Assembly: GCF_009720385.1 (NCBI RefSeq) | Contig: NZ_ML769303.1 | Location: 85,969 to 149,968, forward strand | DNA: 64,000 nucleotides | Direction of reading: 5' to 3' | Origin: Catellatospora vulcania | GTDB taxonomy: Bacteria > Actinomycetota > Actinomycetes > Mycobacteriales > Micromonosporaceae | Part shown: in pieces, positions 40,041-51,137 of the stretch | Layout of the letters: each line of letters starts with the position of its first letter | Numbering within the stretch: the first letter of the stretch is position 1 | Notes under the pieces: generated by a model | Told to the model about the DNA's origin: nothing | The model's database searches: none | The model's input: the letters and a program-made list of their open reading frames with translations, nothing else | Position numbers and translations under genes: made by a program

Positions 40041-41375
40041 GTGACCGTGCTGCGGCTCGATGTGGAGCTTCCCTACCCGGTGGAGCTGGTGTGGCAGGCG
40101 CTGACCGATCGCCGCCTGCTCGGCGAGTGGTTCCTGCAGACCGACCTGATGCCCGTGCCGGGTGGTGTGTACCGCGCCTTTCCCGCGGCCGACCTGCCGG
40201 GATTCACCGCCCCGTTCGACATGGACGTGATCGAGGTGGTCGGCCCGACCCGGCTGGCGCTGCGCTGGCGCGGCGAGCAGCTGCACGCCGACGTGGTCTG
40301 GGAGCTGTCCACCGTCGTCGGGGGCAGCCGGCTGCGGGTGAGCCAGACCGGTTTCCTCGGTATCGCCGGCCAGGTGCGCCGGGCCGAACTGCAGCGGGCG
40401 TACGCGACCATGTTCGAGCAGCGGCTGCCCGCCCTGCTGGCCCGGCAGGAGCAGGCCGCGCTGCCGGCCCGCCGCCGGCGCAGCACGGACATCTACGACG
40501 CCGCGGACATGCCGCGCCGACCCGCGGCAGTGGTGACGGCGTCCGCGGCGACCGGGCACGCCCGCCAGGCCGCCGAGCCGTCCGCAGCGGGCCTCGACCC
40601 GGGCTCCCGGGCTCCGGTGGGCCTCGCCTCGCCCACCCCGGCCACGGCGGTCCTCGACCCGCGTACGCCGCCAGTGGTGAGCTTCGAACCAGCCTTCCTG
40701 CTCGGCGACGACGAGGCGTGGGACGCGCGGCCCCCTTCCGGCGGCCTGCTGGGCCGGGTGTTCCACATGCCGGTGGACCGGCGGATGCGCCTGCTGTCGG
40801 CGGCCGGGGCGATGGTGCTCACCGTGCTCGCGGTCACCGCGGTGGCGACGCTGGTGCTGCGCTCGCCCGGCCCGGCGGCGCAACCGCTGGAAAGCGACCG
40901 GGGTCCCTGGTCCGGGGTGCAGGCGGGCGAGTCCGCCACGCCCTCGCCGGCCGCGGTTTCGGCCGGCCCGGTCGCCGCGCCGAGCACGTCGGCGGCGGCC
41001 TCCCCGTCGGGGGCGGCGTCCGTGCCGGGCGGTCCGGCTCCCACTGGGGCCGGCGGCTCGACCCTGGCCGTCTCCTACCGGACGCTGGAGACCTGGAGCG
41101 GCGGCTACATCGGAGAGATCACCTTCCGGCCGGCCGCCGCCGTCGACGGCTGGTCGGCCGTCGTCAGGCTGCCCGCCGGAGCCCAGGTGACCAGCGCATG
41201 GGACCGGATTGGCTTCCGCCAGGACGGCCGGCGAGTGACCTTCACGCCGCAGGCCGTGCACCGCGAGCTGCCGGCGGGACAGGACTTCGTGTTCGCGTTC
41301 CAGGTGGGTGACCCGTCCGGCGCGACGCGACCGGAAACCTGCGCGGTCGAGGGCGTGAGCTGCGCGAACCGATAG
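40041..41375 (+). CDS. SRPBCC domain, membrane helix and CBM2-like domain protein (first paralogue)
   Basis: This 444-residue protein has an unusual architecture. Residues 1-135 form an SRPBCC/AHSA1-type domain (LRLDVELPYPVELVWQALTD ... LRWRGEQLHADVVWELS), predicted cytosolic. A long linker (about 140-250) precedes one membrane helix (252-274) and a Ser/Ala/Pro-rich stalk. A CBM2-like domain (about 341-444) keeps Trp352 and Trp387 and the C-terminal pair Cys434/Cys441 (CAVEGVSC). SRPBCC domains usually bind lipids or hydrophobic ligands. An outside-in coupling of polysaccharide and ligand binding is inference only. Confidence 0.82.
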   Translation: MTVLRLDVELPYPVELVWQALTDRRLLGEWFLQTDLMPVPGGVYRAFPAADLPGFTAPFDMDVIEVVGPTRLALRWRGEQLHADVVWELSTVVGGSRLRVSQTGFLGIAGQVRRAELQRAYATMFEQRLPALLARQEQAALPARRRRSTDIYDAADMPRRPAAVVTASAATGHARQAAEPSAAGLDPGSRAPVGLASPTPATAVLDPRTPPVVSFEPAFLLGDDEAWDARPPSGGLLGRVFHMPVDRRMRLLSAAGAMVLTVLAVTAVATLVLRSPGPAAQPLESDRGPWSGVQAGESATPSPAAVSAGPVAAPSTSAAASPSGAASVPGGPAPTGAGGSTLAVSYRTLETWSGGYIGEITFRPAAAVDGWSAVVRLPAGAQVTSAWDRIGFRQDGRRVTFTPQAVHRELPAGQDFVFAFQVGDPSGATRPETCAVEGVSCANR

Positions 41376-41450
41376 CGCGCTGTCGGGTGACGGACACCCG
41401 GATCGTGACCTTGGTCGATTCCGGGGATGCCGTGAGCCGCCGGGCGACCC

Positions 41451-41456
41451 TATAGT
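41451..41456 (+). promoter_or_regulatory. -10 element of third CBM2-like gene (leaderless spacing)
   Basis: TATAGT lies 6 bases before the GTG, as in the second gene. Confidence 0.5.
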
Positions 41457-41462
41457 CGGTCC

Positions 41463-42611
41463 GTGACCGAGCTGCGACTCGATGTCGATCTCCTCCACCC
41501 CCGGGCGCGAGTCTGGCGGGCGCTGACCGAGCAGCGACTGTTGCGCGAGTGGTTCGTGCCCACCGACCTCACGGCGACCGCGGGGGAGACCTTCCGCGCG
41601 TTCCCGCCGCCGGGCCTGGCCGGGCTGGAGACACCGTTCGATCTGGACGTGACGGCGGTGTCGGTGCAGGAGCGGCTGGCCATGCACTGGCGCGACGACC
41701 ACACGCACACCGAGGTGACCTGGTCGCTGGCGGACAACGGGGCCGGCTGCCGGCTGACTGTGCTGCAGACGGGGTTCTTCGGCGTCGACGGCACCCGGCG
41801 GCGGCGCGAGCTGCGGCGGTCGTACCAGTTCATGTTCGGCGACCAGCTGCCCGCGGCCCTGGACCGGCTCGCCTCCGGCGAGGTCGACCTGGGCGGTGTG
41901 CAGGCCGACCTGCACACCGCGATCCCGCGGCGGCGGGAGACGGTCGCGCTCGACCTGGCGCCGCCCGCGCCGCCCGCGGGCGCTTCGAAGCGGCTGCGGC
42001 TGCTCTCGCTGGCCGGTGCTGTGGTGCTGATCGTGCTGATCAGCACCGCGGTGGCCGTGATGATCGGGGGCGACGGCGGCGGCACGCCCGGCCGGGACAC
42101 CGAGCCGGTGTACGGGCTGGGTTCGGGTGTGCAGTCGGGGGTGCTCCCGACGGATCCCGCGGCGGCCGCCTCCGGCACACCCCTGCCGGGCGTGCCGGGC
42201 GCGACGGCGCAGCCGGGCGCGTCCGGGTCACCGGGCAGCTCCCCGCTGGCGGAGGCGACTGCCACGACGCCGGCGGGCACGCCGCTGACCGCCGGCTACC
42301 GCACGATCGCGCTGCTGGGCCTCGGCGGCTTCGACACCGAGGTGACGGTGCGCAACCCCGGCACGAGCCCGCGGGAGAACTGGACCGTGGTGCTGACCAT
42401 GCCGGCCGACCGGGCGGTGGAGAACCGGTCCACCTCGGCGGTGAACTTCACCCAGGACGGCACGAAGGTCACGGTGACCCCGGTCGGCGCGGCACGCACC
42501 GTGTCCGCGAACGGATCGGTGACGTTCATCATCCGCTTCCCGGCACTGCTGGCCCTCGGCCAGGCGGTGACCGCCTGCACCGTGGACGGGATCGCCTGCA
42601 CGGGGAGTTGA
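41463..42611 (+). CDS. SRPBCC domain, membrane helix and CBM2-like domain protein (second paralogue)
   Basis: This 382-residue paralogue of the preceding gene has an SRPBCC domain (1-135; LRLDVDLLHPRARVWRALTE ... MHWRDDHTHTEVTWSL), one membrane helix (about 180-202), a Gly/Ser/Pro stalk, and a C-terminal CBM2-like beta-sandwich (about 276-382). The C-terminal Cys pair 372/379 (CTVDGIAC) is kept. Both Trp positions of the cellulose-binding face are lost (LLGLGGF and VENRST), so glycan binding has probably changed or been lost. The gene starts 87 bases after its paralogue, with a nearly duplicated promoter. Confidence 0.82.
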   Translation: MTELRLDVDLLHPRARVWRALTEQRLLREWFVPTDLTATAGETFRAFPPPGLAGLETPFDLDVTAVSVQERLAMHWRDDHTHTEVTWSLADNGAGCRLTVLQTGFFGVDGTRRRRELRRSYQFMFGDQLPAALDRLASGEVDLGGVQADLHTAIPRRRETVALDLAPPAPPAGASKRLRLLSLAGAVVLIVLISTAVAVMIGGDGGGTPGRDTEPVYGLGSGVQSGVLPTDPAAAASGTPLPGVPGATAQPGASGSPGSSPLAEATATTPAGTPLTAGYRTIALLGLGGFDTEVTVRNPGTSPRENWTVVLTMPADRAVENRSTSAVNFTQDGTKVTVTPVGAARTVSANGSVTFIIRFPALLALGQAVTACTVDGIACTGS

Positions 42612-42697
42612 CCGATACCGGAATGACTTTGGCCGTGCCGGGCGTTATTGTTGACGAACGCGGTGATCGTCACCGTGCGTGCGCTCGCGCATGACCA

Positions 42698-43073
42698 GGG
42701 GGTGACAGGTTTCGACATCGTACGTTGCGGCAGGAGAAGCGAGCCGAGGAAGCCGACGTCGTCTCGATAATCGTCGTCGGAAAACTATAAGCGCCAAGAC
42801 TAACGTCAAGCGCGACTTCGCTCTCGCCGCCTGAGGCGAGTAGCAAGTCTGTCGGTCCGGGAGTGCCTATGGCCCGTGTACCGGCATCAGTTAGTAGGCT
42901 GGCCGATTCAGTCCCGTCGCGGGGCTGCTGAGGCGAGATCAATCGCGACTGGGCCCGTCACACCGTCTTGCTCATGTGATCGGTGGGGCCGAGTAGAGGC
43001 ATAGTGAGCTGCGCTCGGAGAAGCCCTGTCAAACCGGCGATGGACCCGGGTTCGATTCCCGGCACCTCCACCA
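42698..43073 (+). ncRNA. ssrA: Transfer-messenger RNA
   Basis: This 376-base tmRNA rescues stalled ribosomes together with SmpB. The 5' end GGGGGTG pairs with CACCTCC of the 3' acceptor, and the CCA is encoded (43071-43073). The T-arm GGTTCGATTCC is at the 3' end. The tag reading frame resumes at GCC 42793 and ends at TGA 42834, giving tag AKTNVKRDFALAA, with the degradation signal ALAA. The stretch between 42612 and 43243 is otherwise gene-free. Confidence 0.95.
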
Positions 43074-43080
43074 GACAGTG

Positions 43081-43112
43081 AACGGCCCCGGTCCTCCAGG
43101 ACCGGGGCCGTT
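43081..43112 (+). terminator. Terminator after ssrA
   Basis: AACGGCCCCGGTCCT pairs with AGGACCGGGGCCGTT around a 2-base loop, directly after the tmRNA. Confidence 0.9.
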
Positions 43113-43243
43113 CGCCACATATGCCCTGGTAGCTGCACTGATGACCGGCTGAACGGCCGTTCAAACCTGGGCAAAGGTATGGACTTCGGGCCCCACCCGC
43201 GTGACCATCGAACGCAGGGACGTTTCGCGGTCCGGGGGTGTGT

Positions 43244-43504
43244 ATGGCCACCGATTCACTGGACGAGCTGTCGAACGCGGTGCTCGGCCCCTCCGGCCGG
43301 CTCGGCGAGGTGATCGCCGATGCGCCGCGGCTGACCCACAGCGTGCACGCGCTGGAATCGGACCGCCGCGCGCTGCTCGCTGAGGTGACCTCCGCTGACC
43401 GGCACTCCGAGGAACAGCTCTCGCAGCGACTCACCGCCTACCGCCAGCGCACGGCCGACGTGCTGTACCAGGCGTACGGCGTCGACCTCGGCGGGGAGAC
43501 CTGA
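43244..43504 (+). CDS. Small coiled-coil hypothetical protein
   Basis: This 86-residue protein (ATDSLDELSNAVLGPSGRLGEV ... LESDRRALLAEVTSADRHSEEQLSQRLTAYRQRTADVLYQAYGV) is mostly helical, with heptad-like spacing and no signal peptide or known motif. The ATG at 43244 or the GTG at 43238 could start it; GGGGGTG is just upstream. It converges with the nucleosidase gene. Function is unknown. Confidence 0.6.
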   Translation: MATDSLDELSNAVLGPSGRLGEVIADAPRLTHSVHALESDRRALLAEVTSADRHSEEQLSQRLTAYRQRTADVLYQAYGVDLGGET

Positions 43505-43507
43505 GCC

Positions 43508-44095
43508 TCAGCGGACGCCGGCGGCCCGCTGCCAGTCGGTGAGCCAAGCCGCCAGGATGCGCGCGCACGCGTCGACCGACTCCGCCCAGCTGATGACCGC
43601 TCCGCCGTCCGCCTCGTCGCTGACCTGCTTGATCATGCGCACCGGCACGCCGTACGCGGCCGCCGCCGCGGCGACGGCGTAGCCCTCCATGTCGACCAGG
43701 TCCGCCTGCTCGGCCAGCGCCGCGCGCAGCACCGGGTCGGAGACGAACACGTCACCGGTGGCCAGCACCGGCCCGGCGCCCGCCAGCTCCAGCGGGCCGC
43801 CGAAGGTGCGTCCGGTCAGCGCGCGGATCGTGACGGTGTCGAAGTCGTGCTGCACCACCCGGCTGATCTCGTGGATGCCGGACAGGCCGGCCCGCAGCGC
43901 CCCGGCGGTGCCCAGGTTCACGATCTCGCTGGGAAGCACGCCCGCGGCCAGCACGCGGGACACCGCGAGCGTCGCGCAGACCTTGCCCACCCCGGTCAGC
44001 AGCACCGGAAACGGCGTGTCCAGATGCGCGGCCTCCTCGGGCAGCGCGACGACGATCAGCGGCCGGTCGGGGGTCACGGTGCCGGTAAGAGTCAC
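43508..44095 (-). CDS. Purine nucleosidase of the MTA/SAH nucleosidase family
   Basis: This 195-residue phosphorylase-superfamily protein begins RPLIVVALPEEAAHL and has GVGKVCATLAVSRVL, NLGTAGALRAGL, and the catalytic region VDMEGYAVAAAAAAYGVPVRMIKQVSDEADGGA, with the conserved Glu of DMEGYAV contacting the ribose and Asp of SDEAD the purine. The family includes methylthioadenosine/S-adenosylhomocysteine nucleosidase and futalosine hydrolase; the sequence alone does not decide which. No menaquinone genes are adjacent, which makes a salvage role more likely. Confidence 0.85.
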   Translation of the reverse strand: MTLTGTVTPDRPLIVVALPEEAAHLDTPFPVLLTGVGKVCATLAVSRVLAAGVLPSEIVNLGTAGALRAGLSGIHEISRVVQHDFDTVTIRALTGRTFGGPLELAGAGPVLATGDVFVSDPVLRAALAEQADLVDMEGYAVAAAAAAYGVPVRMIKQVSDEADGGAVISWAESVDACARILAAWLTDWQRAAGVR

Positions 44096-44245
44096 CCGCG
44101 AATTCTAGGCGGCGTGTCGAACAGCTCTCATGTAGCCCGGCGGCCGCAGGTCAACGCGGTCCTTGTCACCGAGACGGGGAAGTTTGCCGCACAAGCCGTG
44201 CCGAGACCCTGACCGTGCCGCCCTCGGACGGATAGGGTGCCATTC

Positions 44246-44866
44246 ATGGCGTCGGGAGAGCCGCACACCACGCGGCACGACAATGCGGGGAAGGGCACGG
44301 GGCGGCACGCAGTGGAGTCACTGACCGGGCACCTTCTGGTGGCCATGCCCTCGCTCCGGGACCCCAACTTCGAACGTACGGTCGTCTTCGTCCTGGCCCA
44401 CGAGGCCGACGGGGCGCTCGGGGTGGTGCTGAACCGGCCCACCGAAGCGCTGGTGGGCGACATCCTGCCGGGCTGGGAACCGCTGCTGCGCGAGCCTGGC
44501 GTGCTCTTCGAGGGCGGCCCGGTCGGCACGGACTCGGCGATCTGCGTGGCCCGTGCCCGCGCGGGCGTGGCCGGGTTCGTCGGCTTCAGCCGGGTGATGG
44601 GGCAGATCGGCACGGTGGACCTCAGCCGTGACCCGGCCCGGGTCGGCCAGCGGCTGGAGTGCGTGCGCGTCTACCACGGCTATGCCGGGTGGGGCGCCGG
44701 GCAGCTGGAGCAGGAGATCGAGGAGAACGCCTGGCTGGTGTTCGAGGCCCTGCCCAGCGATCCGTTCCGCACCCAGCCCGAAGAGCTGTGGTCGCTGGTG
44801 CTGCGCCGCCAGGGCGGCCTGACCGCCGCGGTGGCCAACTTCCCGTCCGACGTGGCCCTCAACTGA
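44246..44866 (+). CDS. YqgE/AlgH family protein
   Basis: This protein has about 206 residues and the YqgE domain: SLTGHLLVAMPSLRDPNFERTVVFVLAHEADGALGVVLNRPTEALV, then FEGGPVGTDSAICVARA and VRVYHGYAGWGAGQLEQEIEENAWLV. The first 20 residues are a variable basic extension, so GTG 44309 at VESLTGH is a possible alternative start. A TAGGGT box 7 bases before ATG 44246 suggests leaderless transcription. Function is poorly understood. Confidence 0.9.
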   Translation: MASGEPHTTRHDNAGKGTGRHAVESLTGHLLVAMPSLRDPNFERTVVFVLAHEADGALGVVLNRPTEALVGDILPGWEPLLREPGVLFEGGPVGTDSAICVARARAGVAGFVGFSRVMGQIGTVDLSRDPARVGQRLECVRVYHGYAGWGAGQLEQEIEENAWLVFEALPSDPFRTQPEELWSLVLRRQGGLTAAVANFPSDVALN

Positions 44867-44880
44867 CCTGCGGCAGTTTC

Positions 44881-44912
44881 GGCCGATCATGAACTTGGGT
44901 TCATGATCGGCC
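44881..44912. repeat. Perfect inverted repeat GGCCGATCATGAAC
   Basis: The 14-bp arms are perfect with a TTGG loop, located 15 bases after the YqgE gene. It shares GATCATGAACTT with the element at 61515-61572 and may also act as a terminator. Confidence 0.75.
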
Positions 44913-45030
44913 GGTGCGTGGCCTGGGTCGACTCGCGGGGATACCCGTTTTTGCGCCGGGGGTGGGGCCGTGTAATATTTCGCAGGTGCCCGGGCGGCGG
45001 AAACGTCAAACGGGGACTTACCAGGAACAA

Positions 45031-45103
45031 GGGGCCGTGGCGCAGCTGGTAGCGCACCACACTGGCAGTGTGGGGGTCAGGGGTTCGAGTCCCCTCGGCT
45101 CCA
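45031..45103 (+). tRNA. tRNA-Ala (anticodon GGC)
   Basis: This 73-base cloverleaf has acceptor GGGGCCG/CGGCTCC, which includes the G3:U70 wobble pair that defines alanine identity. The D-arm is GCGC-AGCTGGTA-GCGC, the anticodon arm CCACA-CTGGCAG-TGTGG with anticodon GGC, the T-arm GGGGTTCGAGTCCCC, and the discriminator A. The CCA end is not encoded. The gene stands alone and is followed by a hairpin terminator. Confidence 0.95.
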
Positions 45104-45109
45104 CCGAAG

Positions 45110-45139
45110 AAACGCCCAGGTCAAGTGACCTGGGCGTTT
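45110..45139 (+). terminator. Terminator after tRNA-Ala
   Basis: AAACGCCCAGGTCA pairs perfectly with TGACCTGGGCGTTT across a 2-base loop, then CGCTTT. Confidence 0.9.
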
Positions 45140-45328
45140 CGCTTTGTCCGGACCGTGGACTCCGTCATGCCACATCTCTGCGCCTCGGCTGCCGGATGGG
45201 CGGACGACGCGGGCAAACGAGCAGTGGCGGACTTCCACCGTGGCCGCACGCTCCGGCGCATCTGAATCCCGACGTGGCTGCGCATGGGAGCTTCGCAGTG
45301 GCGCTCCAGGGCGTTGCCGGAGCAGTTG

Positions 45329-46018
45329 TCAAATCTTGTGGGTGGGCAGTGCCTGATGGAGGGTTGGCTGCCGTTCGGTGATGAGGTTCGGCAGCTGGCG
45401 CATGTCGTGGAAGACGACGGTGTCGGGGCCTTCGAGGCGTTCGGCCGGGGTGAGTCCGCCGGCGTAGCCGAAGGTTCGCATACCGGCGGCGCGGGCGGCG
45501 TGGACGCCGGGTTGGCTGTCCTCGACGACAACGCAGGCTTCGGGATCGACGCCCATCTGCTGGGCGGCGTGCAGGAACAGGTCGGGTGCGGGCTTGCCGC
45601 GGGAGACTTCGGTGGCACTGTAGATGCGGCCTGCGAAGCGTTCGTAGAGCCCGGTGCGGCCCAGGGTGTGCCGCATCTTGTCGTGGGAGCCGTTGGAGGC
45701 GACGCATGTCGGCAGAGTGAGCGCATCGAGTGCTTCCGGCAAGCCGTCGACCGGGGCAAGCTCGGCGTCCACGGCCTCCCGGTGGAGCTGGTCGAACCTC
45801 TCCGACCAGATCGCGGCCGTGTCCAGGCCGAGCTGGGCGGCGATCTGCTCGTGGATGGCGGCGGGTGAGCGCCCCATGAACCGCTCCACGACCTCGTCCT
45901 CTGTCAGCGGCCACCCAAGCTCGGCTCCGAGGCCGACCTGGACACGAGCGGCGATGCGCTCGATGTCGACCAGTACCCCGTCGCAGTCGAATATGACGAG
46001 TTCAATGGGCTTGATCAT
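45329..46018 (-). CDS. HAD-superfamily hydrolase (beta-phosphoglucomutase-like)
   Basis: This 229-residue HAD protein has motif I FDCDGVLVDIE, motif II VASNGSHDKM, and motifs III/IV GKPAPDLFLHAAQQMGVDPEACVVVEDSQPGVHAARAAGM. A helical cap lies between motifs I and II. This subgroup contains sugar-phosphate phosphatases and phosphoglucomutases. The ATG at 46018 begins MIKPIELVIFDCDG, the natural start of the fold; the longer open frame upstream has no family sequence. The substrate is unknown. Confidence 0.9.
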   Translation of the reverse strand: MIKPIELVIFDCDGVLVDIERIAARVQVGLGAELGWPLTEDEVVERFMGRSPAAIHEQIAAQLGLDTAAIWSERFDQLHREAVDAELAPVDGLPEALDALTLPTCVASNGSHDKMRHTLGRTGLYERFAGRIYSATEVSRGKPAPDLFLHAAQQMGVDPEACVVVEDSQPGVHAARAAGMRTFGYAGGLTPAERLEGPDTVVFHDMRQLPNLITERQPTLHQALPTHKI

Positions 46019-46395
46019 TCCCGCAGCATAGGCCCCTTGTCCGTGCCCGCGTCGAAACCGCGATCGAAGGCGAGCACGCCGAACCCGAGAGCGGCCGTCA
46101 ACTGAGCCCGGGCTGTCCGTTCTCGACTGATGTCGTGTGCCGCACCGCGTCTGCGGTTTCACGGCTCCCGGTCAGCGCCAGGATGCGGTCGGCGTGGCGC
46201 TGCGCGCCGCGCTCCGACAGCGACGCCAGCCACCACAGGAACACCGACGCGGTACGCGGCTCGGCCGGCACCCCGACCGCTACGAGCAGCTCTCGCTTCG
46301 CGGTGCGGCCGGGCTGCTTCGCTACGACGCGGTGGACGAGCACCGGGGCCGTGGCGGCGGTTCGGGCTGCGGCCGCCACGGCCCCGGTGCGGGTG
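46019..46395. other. Gap between HAD gene and secreted-protein gene
   Basis: These 377 bases hold the hairpin at 46341-46389. An open frame of 93 codons on the minus strand (46379-46098) starts inside the hairpin and has no family resemblance, so I do not call it a gene. Confidence 0.5.
46341..46389 (-). terminator. Terminator of the small secreted-protein gene
   Basis: CACCGGGGCCGTGGCGGC (46341-46358) is perfectly complementary to 46372-46389, 6 bases beyond the stop codon at 46396. Confidence 0.8.
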
Positions 46396-46932
46396 TCAGT
46401 GCGAGATGACCAGGTTCACCCGGGAGACGATGCTCTTCACCGCGCCGCGTCCGGCGAGGCAGTTGATCAGGTCGACCCCGGAGCCGACGAACACCTGGTT
46501 GACGTTGCTGCCGAGGAACAGGCCGGCGGTGACGGTGCCGTTGAACGTCACCACCAGGTTCGTGCCGGACAGCGAGGCGGTGCGCACGGCGCTGACCGTG
46601 GTGGTCTGGCCGGTGTTCCAGGTGATCGTGAAGTTCACGTTCAGCGTGCCGAGCACCATGGTGCAGTCGTCCAGCATGGTGATCGTCTTGGTCTCGAACC
46701 CGGAGACCAGGTTGGGCCAGCGCGGGGCCCGGCAGGGCTTGTAGTTCGTGGTGCGCGACACCACGGTGGGCTGGTTCACCAGCGTCAGCGGCGGGCTGAA
46801 CGTGATGGTGTTGGTGCTGCTGGGCGAGGTGCACTGGACGTCGAGCACCGCTGCGTTCGCCGGTGCGGCGGCGATCAGGGCGCCGCCGAGCACCAGCATT
46901 GCGGTGAGCGCGACACGGACGAGTCGGACCAC
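46396..46932 (-). CDS. Small secreted beta-rich protein of unknown function
   Basis: This 178-residue protein has a signal peptide (VVRLVRVALTAMLVLGGALI then AAAPANA, cleavage near 27). The mature part is rich in Thr, Ser, Asn and Val, with alternating strand patterns (TNTITFSPPLTLVNQPTVV ... NLVVTFNGTVTAGLFLGSN) and four Cys. GTG 46932 is chosen because GGAGG lies 6 bases upstream; the longer GTG 46977 would weaken the signal peptide. No known domain is recognisable. It has its own terminator and an AT-rich promoter region. Confidence 0.75.
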   Translation of the reverse strand: MVRLVRVALTAMLVLGGALIAAAPANAAVLDVQCTSPSSTNTITFSPPLTLVNQPTVVSRTTNYKPCRAPRWPNLVSGFETKTITMLDDCTMVLGTLNVNFTITWNTGQTTTVSAVRTASLSGTNLVVTFNGTVTAGLFLGSNVNQVFVGSGVDLINCLAGRGAVKSIVSRVNLVISH

Positions 46933-46990
46933 CAGGGGCCTCCGATCTAGGGGACGGGTGCGGCCGCCGATAGTCACGCTTCGACGACCA

Positions 46991-47083
46991 CCGATACACT
47001 AAGCGTGGCCGTAGATCGATAGACTGTCAGATATCGATATGAGGCGACGGCTTGAAACAATCTATTAACGTCGATACATTGAG
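46991..47083 (-). promoter_or_regulatory. AT-rich upstream region with repeated TATCG/CGATA motifs
   Basis: CGATA occurs at 46992, 47017, 47035 and 47072, twice inside ATCGATA (47015-47021 and 47033-47039, 18 bases apart). This is unusually AT-rich for the window and lies 60-150 bases upstream of the secreted-protein gene. Confidence 0.45.
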
Positions 47084-47129
47084 TGCTTCGGGCGCAGCTC
47101 GCAAGCTCGCCGGTGGGGCCGAGCGCACG

Positions 47130-47167
47130 GTGGCGCCGCACCCGGATTGATCCGGGTGCGGCGCCAC
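47130..47167 (-). terminator. Terminator of the geosmin synthase gene
   Basis: GTGGCGCCGCACCCGGAT is followed by a 2-base loop and its perfect complement, 13 bases beyond the stop at 47181. Confidence 0.85.
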
Positions 47168-47180
47168 AGGTGTGGCTGAG

Positions 47181-50983
<3,803 letters not shown>

Positions 50984-51137
50984 GCGGTTTCCTCCCCATG
51001 AGGACCGGTCGCGAGGGTGGTGCGGCCGATGTCGAATAAGGACGCCGACGCTAACATTCGCCCCCTGCCGTCGTATTGGCGCAGTCCCGGCCGATACGGG
51101 CAACGGCACGTCGCAGACTTAAGTAGGCTGAGCTGCC

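Larger units (their letters stand above)
44867..45328. other. Gene-poor stretch around tRNA-Ala
   Basis: It contains the GATCATGAAC palindrome (44881-44912), a possible tRNA promoter TAATAT (44973-44978), the tRNA and its terminator. Nothing recognisable is seen in 45140-45328. Confidence 0.5.

Noticed and set aside
43074..43243. Integrative element at the 3' end of ssrA
   Set aside because: No integrase gene and no repeat of the tmRNA 3' end were found downstream; ordinary genes follow.
46098..46379. 93-codon minus-strand open frame
   Set aside because: Its start lies inside the terminator hairpin of the upstream gene, there is no ribosome site, and no family resemblance is seen.
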